The translations under genes and the position numbers were made by a program. The notes beneath the pieces were generated by a model, which had not been told where the DNA came from, did no database searches, and was given only the letters and a program-made list of their open reading frames with translations. A stretch of DNA of 64,000 nucleotides from Silanimonas sp. (GTDB lineage: Bacteria; Pseudomonadota; Gammaproteobacteria; Xanthomonadales; Xanthomonadaceae), in the NCBI GenBank assembly GCA_026005095.1, contig BPKK01000011.1, positions 1-64,000 of the forward strand, read 5' to 3'. Below are positions 58,476 to 64,000 of the stretch, one piece after another; the first letter of the stretch is position 1; each line of letters opens with the position of its first letter.

Positions 58476-59615
58476 TCAGCGTGCCAGTAGCTCGACCCGG
58501 GCGAGCTGGCCGTTGCGGGCGTCGGTGAGCACGTAGAGCGCGCCGTCCGGCCCCTCGCGCACATCGCGGATGCGCTGGTTCCAGCCCTTCAGCAACTCCT
58601 CGCTGGCCACCACCTTCTCTCCCTCCAGCACCAGGCGCTGCAGGTGGGTGAGCGCCAGCGCGCCGACGAAGGCATTGCCCTGCCAGGCCGGGAAGCGGTC
58701 GCGGGTGGCGAAGGCGAGGCCCGAGGGGCCGATCGAGGGCGTCCACTGGTGCAGCGGCTGCTCCATGCCGGCCTTCTCGGTGATGCCTTCGCCCACCTTG
58801 GTGCCGTTGTAGTTGATGCCGTAGGTGATCACCGGCCAGCCATAGTTGCGGCCGGCGCGGGCGATGTTGATCTCGTCGCCGCCGCGCGGGCCGTGCTCAT
58901 GGGTCCAGAGCAGGCCGGTCTGCGGATGCAGGGCCATGCCCTGGATGTTGCGGTGGCCGTAGCTCCAGACGCCCGGGTGCACATCGCTGCGGCCGGCGAA
59001 GGGATTGCCGGCAGCCGGACTGCCGTCGTCGTTGAGGCGGAAGACTTTACCCTGGCCCTTGTCGAGGCTCTGGGCCATGTCCTGCAGGCCGCGGTCGCCG
59101 CTACTCACGAACAGCCGGCCCTCGCGGTCGAACACCAGGCGGGAGCCGAAGTGGAAGCCGGTGTCCACCTTGGGCGACTGGCGGAAGATCACTTCCACGT
59201 CCTGCAATGCCTCGCCCTCCAGCCGCCCACGTGCCACCGCAGTGCCGGCGCCGCCGCTGCCCGGCTCGGCGAAGCTGAGGTAGACGAGGCCGTTCTCGGC
59301 GAACTTCGGATGCAGGGCCACGTCGAGCAGGCCGCCCTGGCCCCGGGCGAAGACCCGCGGCACGCCGGCCAACGGTCGCGAGAGCGTGCCGTCCGCCGCC
59401 ACGAGGCGCAGCCGCCCCGGGCGCTCGGTGACCAGCATGCGGCCATCGGGCAGGAAGGCGAGGCCCCAGGGGTGCTCGAGCCCCGAGACCAACGTCGTGA
59501 CCCGCACCGTGCCGTGCTGGCTGGGGAACTCGCGCACCTCGGCGGCCACGCTGGTGGCGGCGAGCAGGGCGGCGAGAGCGAGGGGATGCAGGTGGCGCAG
59601 GCGCAGGGCGGGCAT
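58476..59615 (-). CDS. PQQ-dependent sugar dehydrogenase (YliI-like), copy 1
   Basis: A 379-residue periplasmic soluble aldose dehydrogenase of the six-bladed propeller type that includes E. coli YliI (Asd) and needs PQQ. Signal peptide MPALRLRHLHPLALAALLAA then cleavage near VAAEV. Landmarks: GLEHPWGLAFLPDGRMLVTE, RGQGGLLDVALHP, TGFHFGSRLVFD, SYGHRNIQGMALHP, EHGPRGGDEIN (PQQ and calcium region) and GRNYGWPVITYG. The following gene encodes a close paralog in tandem. No PQQ synthesis genes are in the window. Convergent with the ammonia-lyase. Confidence 0.9.
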   Translation of the reverse strand: MPALRLRHLHPLALAALLAATSVAAEVREFPSQHGTVRVTTLVSGLEHPWGLAFLPDGRMLVTERPGRLRLVAADGTLSRPLAGVPRVFARGQGGLLDVALHPKFAENGLVYLSFAEPGSGGAGTAVARGRLEGEALQDVEVIFRQSPKVDTGFHFGSRLVFDREGRLFVSSGDRGLQDMAQSLDKGQGKVFRLNDDGSPAAGNPFAGRSDVHPGVWSYGHRNIQGMALHPQTGLLWTHEHGPRGGDEINIARAGRNYGWPVITYGINYNGTKVGEGITEKAGMEQPLHQWTPSIGPSGLAFATRDRFPAWQGNAFVGALALTHLQRLVLEGEKVVASEELLKGWNQRIRDVREGPDGALYVLTDARNGQLARVELLAR

Positions 59616-59674
59616 CGGGGCACTCGGTGCGAAAAAGAAATCCCAAGTGTTCCCGCCATCGGGTCAAGACGACG

Positions 59675-60976
59675 TCACACGGCCACCACATCCGCTTCCG
59701 CAGTGCGCGGAAGGCCCCGCCGCTCCATGGGCGGCGGGGCCGGCACGGGCGCAGGCATTGGCCCCGGTTTCGCCGGCACGGCAGGCGGGGCACTGGCCGG
59801 GCGCTTGCCGCGCGGCGTCACGGCGGGCGGATCGAGCTTCAGCAGACGGCCGTCCGCAGCGTCCACCAGCACATAGAGCGCGCCGTCCGGGCCCACCCGC
59901 ACATCGCGGATGCGCCAGCTCAAGCCCTGCAGCAGGCGCTCCTCGAACACCACCGCGCCCGCAGCGTCGAGCCGCAGGCGGTGCAAGGCGCGACTGACCA
60001 GGCCGCCGACGAAGACGCTGCCCATCCATTCGGGCGAGCGCGGATGCTCGTAGAAGGCAAGCCCGCTGGTGCCGATGGAGGGCGTCCACTGGTGCTGCGG
60101 CTGTTCCATGCCCGGCGCACTCGTGCCCACGGACTCCGGGATCGGCCGGTCGTCGTAGCCGATGCCGTGGGTGATGGTGGGCCAGCCATAGTTGCGGCCG
60201 GCCTCGACGCGGTTGAGCTCGTCGCCGCCCTTGGGGCCGTGCTCGGTCATCCACAACGCGCCGGTGCGCGGGTGGAAGGCCAGACCCTGGGGGCTGCGGT
60301 GGCCGGTGCTGAAGATCTCCGGCCGCCACTCGGCATGGCCGGCGAAGGGGTTGTCGGCCGGCACGCTGCCGTCGGGGTTCAGGCGCAGGATCTTGCCCTG
60401 GTGCTGGTCCTGCCGCTGGGCGGTGGCGTTGTACTGGTTGTCGCCCGAGGTGATGTAGAGCCGGCCGTCCGGCCCGAAGGCGAGGCGCGAGCCGAAATGC
60501 CCTTGAGTGCTGAGCTTCGGTGCCACGCGGAAGATCACATTGCCCGTCTCCAGCCCGGTGGCCTCGGCGTTCAGGCTGGCCCGGTACACCGCCGTACCCG
60601 CCGTGCCGCTGCTGCCTTCCTCGGCGTAGCTGAGGTAGACCCGGCGGTTACTCTCGAAGGCCGGGTCGAGGGCGATGTCGAGCAGGCCGCCCTGGCCGCG
60701 GGCAAAGACCGCCGGCACGCCGGTGAGCGGGCTGGAGACGCCGCCCTGCGGTGTGACGAGGCGCAGCCGCCCGGGGCGCTCGGTGACCAGCATGCGGCCA
60801 TCGGGCAGGAAGGCGAGGCCCCAGGGGTGCTCGAGGCCGGTGGCCACCGTGGTGACGCGCACCGTGCCGAGGGCGCTGGGGGTGTTCTGGACGTTGGCCT
60901 GCGCGGCGAGCAGGCCCGGCAGGCCGGCAAGGGCGAGCGCAAGGGCGCAGAACGGACGCGGCATGGGGAGGGGCAT
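59675..60976 (-). CDS. PQQ-dependent sugar dehydrogenase (YliI-like), copy 2
   Basis: A 433-residue paralog of the downstream gene with the same architecture: signal peptide (MPRPFCALALALAGLPGLLAA), GLEHPWGLAFLPDGRMLVTE, RGQGGLLDIALDP, FGSRLAFGPDGRLYITSGDN, EHGPKGGDELNRVEAGRNYG and PSIGTSGLAFYEHPRSP. It differs by a Pro/Ala-rich C-terminal tail from about residue 393 (RPASAPPAVPAKPGPMPAPV) that may act as a linker or wall-contact tail. The ATG at 60976 or one four codons later could be used. 59 bases separate it from copy 1, so the two are probably one operon born from tandem duplication. Confidence 0.9.
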   Translation of the reverse strand: MPLPMPRPFCALALALAGLPGLLAAQANVQNTPSALGTVRVTTVATGLEHPWGLAFLPDGRMLVTERPGRLRLVTPQGGVSSPLTGVPAVFARGQGGLLDIALDPAFESNRRVYLSYAEEGSSGTAGTAVYRASLNAEATGLETGNVIFRVAPKLSTQGHFGSRLAFGPDGRLYITSGDNQYNATAQRQDQHQGKILRLNPDGSVPADNPFAGHAEWRPEIFSTGHRSPQGLAFHPRTGALWMTEHGPKGGDELNRVEAGRNYGWPTITHGIGYDDRPIPESVGTSAPGMEQPQHQWTPSIGTSGLAFYEHPRSPEWMGSVFVGGLVSRALHRLRLDAAGAVVFEERLLQGLSWRIRDVRVGPDGALYVLVDAADGRLLKLDPPAVTPRGKRPASAPPAVPAKPGPMPAPVPAPPPMERRGLPRTAEADVVAV

Positions 60977-61057
60977 GGCGGCGGTCCTTTCGGGGAGTAG
61001 TGACGAGCCTAGCGCCGCGGCAGGGCGCCGGGGTGAAGCCCGGGGGGTTGCGTTGCG

Positions 61058-62314
61058 TCAGGCCGGGGCGGGCGAGGCGGCCGAATGGGCCGCGGCGGCC
61101 TCGCCGGCGAGCCGGCCGCTGGCGAAGCAGGCGGTGAGCAGGTAGCCGCCGGTCGGAGCGTCCCAGTCCAGCATCTCGCCGCAGGCGAACCAGCCGGGCA
61201 GGGCGCGCAGAGCGAGATTGTCGTCCAGCGCCTCCAGCGCGATGCCGCCGGCGCTGCTGATGGCCTCGGCGATCGGTCGCGGCGCGCCGAGCGGGATCGG
61301 CAGGCGCTTGATGGCGGCAGCCAGCCGTGGCGGGTCGGCCAGCGCCGCGGCGGGCAGGCATTCGCGCAGCAGGGCGGCCTTTGCGCCTTCCAGCCGCAGG
61401 CGGCGGCGCAGCACCTCGCTCAGGCTGCGGCCGCGGCGCTCGCGGCTGAGTGCCTCGAGCACGGCGGCTTCGGGCGTGGCCGGCAGCAGGTCGAGGGCCA
61501 GCCCGGCCCGGCCGGTGCTGCGCAGGGCCTCGCGCAGGTCGGCGCCGATGGCGTAGAGCAGGCTGCCCTCCAGCCCGTACTCGCTCACCACGCATTCGCC
61601 CTGGCGCTGCCGCGGCTGGCCGTCGGCGGACTGCCAGTGGGCCCGCACCGGCTTGAGCGGGGCCCCGGCGAAGCGGGCGGCGAAGAAGGGCGTCCATGGC
61701 ACGGCAAAGCCGCAGTTCGAGGCTTCGAGCGGCCGCACTGCCACGCCACGGGCAGCGAGCCACGGCAGCCAGGCGCCGTCGGAGCCGAGTTGCGGCCAGC
61801 TGCCGCCGCCCAGGGCCAGCACCACGGCGCGGGCCTCGAGGCGGCGCTCGCCTGCCGGGGTCTCGAGTAGCGCCCGGCCCTCGGCGTCGAAGCCGTGCCA
61901 GCGGTGGCGCATGTGCAGGCGCACGCCCTGCTCGCGCAGGCGCGCCACCCAGGCGCGAAGCAGGGGGGCGGCTTTCATGTCGGTGGGGAAGACCCGCCCG
62001 GAACTGCCGACGAAGGTGTCGATGCCGAGCCCGCGTGCCCAGGCGCGCAGCGCTTCGGCATCGAAGCCGTCGAGCCAGCGGGATACCTGCGCGGCGCCGC
62101 GGCTGTAGCGGGCGTCGAAGCCGGGGCGGGCCTCGCCATGCGTGAGGTTGAGCCCGCCGCGCCCGGCGATCAGGAACTTGCGGCCCACCGAGGGCTTGGC
62201 CTCGAACAGATCCACTGCCACGCCCCGTGCCCGTGCCGCTTCGGCGGCCATCAGGCCGGCGGGGCCGCCGCCGAGGATGGCGACGCCCGGGCAGACCAGG
62301 GGATCGGCAGGCAT
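61058..62314 (-). CDS. TIGR03862/YhiN-type flavoprotein
   Basis: A 418-residue FAD-dependent oxidoreductase of the HI0933/YhiN family, subtype TIGR03862 as I recall it. The N-terminal dinucleotide fold has VAILGGGPAGLMAAEAARAR, then KFLIAGRGGLNLTHG, SSGRVFPTDMKAAPLLRAW, VLALGGGSWPQLGSDGAWL, and the C-terminal FAD motif ISSAGGIALEALDD with CGEMLDWDAPTGGYLL. No cysteine pair for disulphide chemistry is evident. Family members have no settled physiological role. It lies between the PQQ dehydrogenases and the DEAD-box helicase on the same strand, 21 bases after the helicase stop. Confidence 0.88.
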   Translation of the reverse strand: MPADPLVCPGVAILGGGPAGLMAAEAARARGVAVDLFEAKPSVGRKFLIAGRGGLNLTHGEARPGFDARYSRGAAQVSRWLDGFDAEALRAWARGLGIDTFVGSSGRVFPTDMKAAPLLRAWVARLREQGVRLHMRHRWHGFDAEGRALLETPAGERRLEARAVVLALGGGSWPQLGSDGAWLPWLAARGVAVRPLEASNCGFAVPWTPFFAARFAGAPLKPVRAHWQSADGQPRQRQGECVVSEYGLEGSLLYAIGADLREALRSTGRAGLALDLLPATPEAAVLEALSRERRGRSLSEVLRRRLRLEGAKAALLRECLPAAALADPPRLAAAIKRLPIPLGAPRPIAEAISSAGGIALEALDDNLALRALPGWFACGEMLDWDAPTGGYLLTACFASGRLAGEAAAAHSAASPAPA

Positions 62315-62335
62315 GGGCGTATTTCCGAGCAGGCC

Positions 62336-64000
62336 TCAGGCGCCGCGCTTCGGTTTGCCCCTGAAGCCGGGCTGGAAGTTCTTTCCCTTGTAGCCGCCCT
62401 TCTTCGGAATGCGCGGCGGGGCCTCGAAGGCCGTTGCATCGTCCTTGTCTGGGTCGTAGGGCCTGATCTCGAGCCTCTGGCCGGCCACCCGCACCTTCTT
62501 CAGGTGCTGCATCAGGGCCTTGGGCATGCCTTCCGGCAGGTCCACCAGAGTGTCGTGGCCACGGATGTCGATGCGCCCGATGTGCGCCGCCTCGAGGCCG
62601 GCCTCGTTGGCGATGGCGCCCACGATGTTGCCGGGTTTCACCCGGTGCTGGTGGCCCACGGCGATCCAGTAGGTGGCGAAGCCGGGCTCGGGCGTGCGTG
62701 GTGCAGCGGGTTTCGGCGACCGCGGCCTGGGCGGGCCGTCCTCGCGCTCGGCACGGGCCGGCGGCTCCAGCAGCAGGGGCGTATCGCCGTGCAGCAGCTT
62801 TGCCAGCGCTGCGGCGATCTCGACCGCCGGGACATCGTTCTCGCGTTCGTAACGTTCCACCAGTTCGCGGAACACCCCGAGGCCTTCCTTCTGCCGTGCC
62901 TCGGTGATGCGGTCGAGGAAGCGCTGTACCCGGCGGTCGTTCACCGCCTGCACGGTGGGCAGGGCCATCGGCTCGATCGGCTGCCGGGTGGCGCGCTCGA
63001 TGGCTTTCAGCATGCCGCGCTCGCGCGGGGTGACGAAGAGGATGGCCTCGCCACTGCGGCCCGCCCGGCCGGTGCGGCCGATGCGGTGGACGTAGCTCTC
63101 GGTGTCGTAGGGGATGTCGTAGTTCAGGACGTGGCTGATGCGCTCCACGTCAAGACCTCGGGCGGCCACGTCGGTGGCCACGAGGATGTCGATCCTGCCG
63201 TCCTTGAGGGCCTGGATGGTGCGTTCGCGCTGGGCCTGCGCCACGTCGCCGTTGAGCGCGGCGGCGGCGAAGCCGCGGGCGGCCAGTTTCTCCGCCAGCT
63301 CCTCGGTGGCCTGCTTGGTGCGGGCGAACACGATCATGGCGTCGAAGGGTTCGGCCTCGAGGATGCGGGTCAGGGCGTCCAGCTTGTGCAGGCCGCTCAC
63401 CATCCACAGGCGCTGGCGGATGTTGGTGGCCGTGGTGGTCTTGGCCTTGATCGAGACCTCCACCGGCTCGCGCAGATAGGTCTGGGCGATGCGCCTGATC
63501 GGTGCCGGCATGGTGGCGGAAAACAGCGCCACCTGGCGCTCCGGCGGGGTCTTCTTCAGCACCGCCTCGACATCGTCGATGAAGCCCATGCGCAGCATCT
63601 CGTCGGCTTCGTCGAGCACCAGCGCCTCGAGCGAGGAGAGGTCCAGCGAGCCGCGGTCGAGATGATCGATGATCCGTCCCGGTGTTCCCACCACCACATG
63701 CACCCCGCGCTTGAGCGCGCCGAGCTGCGGCCCGTAGGCCTGGCCGCCGTAGACCGGCAGTACCTGGAAGCCGGGCAGGTGGGCGGCGTACTTGTGGAAG
63801 GCCTCGGCCACCTGGATGGCGAGCTCGCGGGTGGGGGCCAGCACCAGGGCGCCGGGCGCGCCCGGCGGGCGGCGGGCGATGCGCGCCAGCACCGGCAGGG
63901 CGAAGGCTGCGGTCTTTCCAGTGCCGGTCTGGGCCATGCCCAGCACGTCGCGGCCTTCCAGCAGGGGCGGGATGGTGGCGGCCTGGATGGGGGAGGGCGA
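62336..64000 (-). CDS. DEAD-box ATP-dependent RNA helicase (5' end outside window)
   Basis: An RNA helicase of the DeaD/CsdA type, cut at its N-terminus by the window edge; 554 residues are visible. The Q motif remnant PSPIQAATIP is at the edge, then motif I AQTGTGKT, motif Ia APTRELA, II LDEADEM, III SATMPAP, V ATDVAARGLD, VI HRIGRTGRAGR. A C-terminal DbpA-type RNA-binding domain follows (YWIAVGHQHRVKPGNIVGAI, about 420-490), and a Lys/Gly-rich tail. Such helicases help in cold growth and ribosome assembly. The frame continues past base 64000 without a stop. Confidence 0.93.
   Translation of the reverse strand, partial: SPSPIQAATIPPLLEGRDVLGMAQTGTGKTAAFALPVLARIARRPPGAPGALVLAPTRELAIQVAEAFHKYAAHLPGFQVLPVYGGQAYGPQLGALKRGVHVVVGTPGRIIDHLDRGSLDLSSLEALVLDEADEMLRMGFIDDVEAVLKKTPPERQVALFSATMPAPIRRIAQTYLREPVEVSIKAKTTTATNIRQRLWMVSGLHKLDALTRILEAEPFDAMIVFARTKQATEELAEKLAARGFAAAALNGDVAQAQRERTIQALKDGRIDILVATDVAARGLDVERISHVLNYDIPYDTESYVHRIGRTGRAGRSGEAILFVTPRERGMLKAIERATRQPIEPMALPTVQAVNDRRVQRFLDRITEARQKEGLGVFRELVERYERENDVPAVEIAAALAKLLHGDTPLLLEPPARAEREDGPPRPRSPKPAAPRTPEPGFATYWIAVGHQHRVKPGNIVGAIANEAGLEAAHIGRIDIRGHDTLVDLPEGMPKALMQHLKKVRVAGQRLEIRPYDPDKDDATAFEAPPRIPKKGGYKGKNFQPGFRGKPKRGA

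Overview
This window is GC-rich chromosomal DNA dominated by housekeeping genes. It most probably comes from a gammaproteobacterium of the Lysobacterales (Xanthomonadales). The evidence is gene content and order: smpB/tmRNA - ratA-rnfH - bamE - fur - recN - hrcA-grpE-dnaK-dnaJ - dapB-carA-carB-greA - recJ - prfB-lysS, then clpS-clpA-infA-aat-trxB-ald-ftsK-lolA-rarA-serS. The cysteine-free Fur and the sequence style of FtsK and HrcA, compared with Xanthomonas proteins from memory, point the same way. The genus cannot be told from the sequence. I see no IS element, prophage, CRISPR array or replication origin.

Layout. 1-2.8 kb: trans-translation (ssrA, smpB), ratA-rnfH, the BamE lipoprotein and fur. 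2.8-9.5 kb: recN, divergent from the heat-shock cluster hrcA-grpE-dnaK-dnaJ. 9.5-22.8 kb: dapB, carA, a secreted S9 peptidase, carB, greA, a poorly known protein coupled to recJ, prfB with its programmed +1 frameshift, and lysS. 22.8-30.2 kb: a large secreted protein, fadD, a small lipoprotein and acnA. 30.2-32.5 kb: a coupled nudJ-mnmA-hflD operon on the minus strand. 32.6-37.6 kb: an N-degron neighbourhood (clpS, clpA, infA, aat) plus a FemAB/GNAT-like protein overlapping aat. 37.6-47 kb: trxB, ald, ftsK, lolA, rarA, crcB, serS, a LysR regulator and tRNA-Ser(UGA). 47-55 kb: a TonB-dependent receptor, a NarL-type response regulator, an unknown 141-residue protein, a DUF3999/DUF2339 membrane pair and tRNA-Pro(CGG). 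55-64 kb: hisS with an unusually long aromatic amino acid ammonia-lyase, two tandem PQQ-type sugar dehydrogenases, a flavoprotein and a DEAD-box helicase cut by the window end.

Genes are tightly packed. Many neighbours overlap by 4 bases (ATGA, GTGA or TTGA junctions), implying translational coupling. No gene-free stretch exceeds 300 bases; the gaps of 100-180 bases hold promoters and hairpins where listed. ald and ftsK, neighbours on the plus strand, each carry one apparent extra base that breaks an otherwise well conserved frame. Because ftsK is normally essential, sequencing or assembly error is the first explanation to test.

I found no clear novel defence or mobile system. The best leads are the FemAB/GNAT-like gene fused to the N-degron cluster, the ammonia-lyase with a ~60-residue insertion next to hisS, the secreted protein with repeated PARSG modules, the recJ-coupled conserved protein, and the DUF2339/DUF3999 pair.
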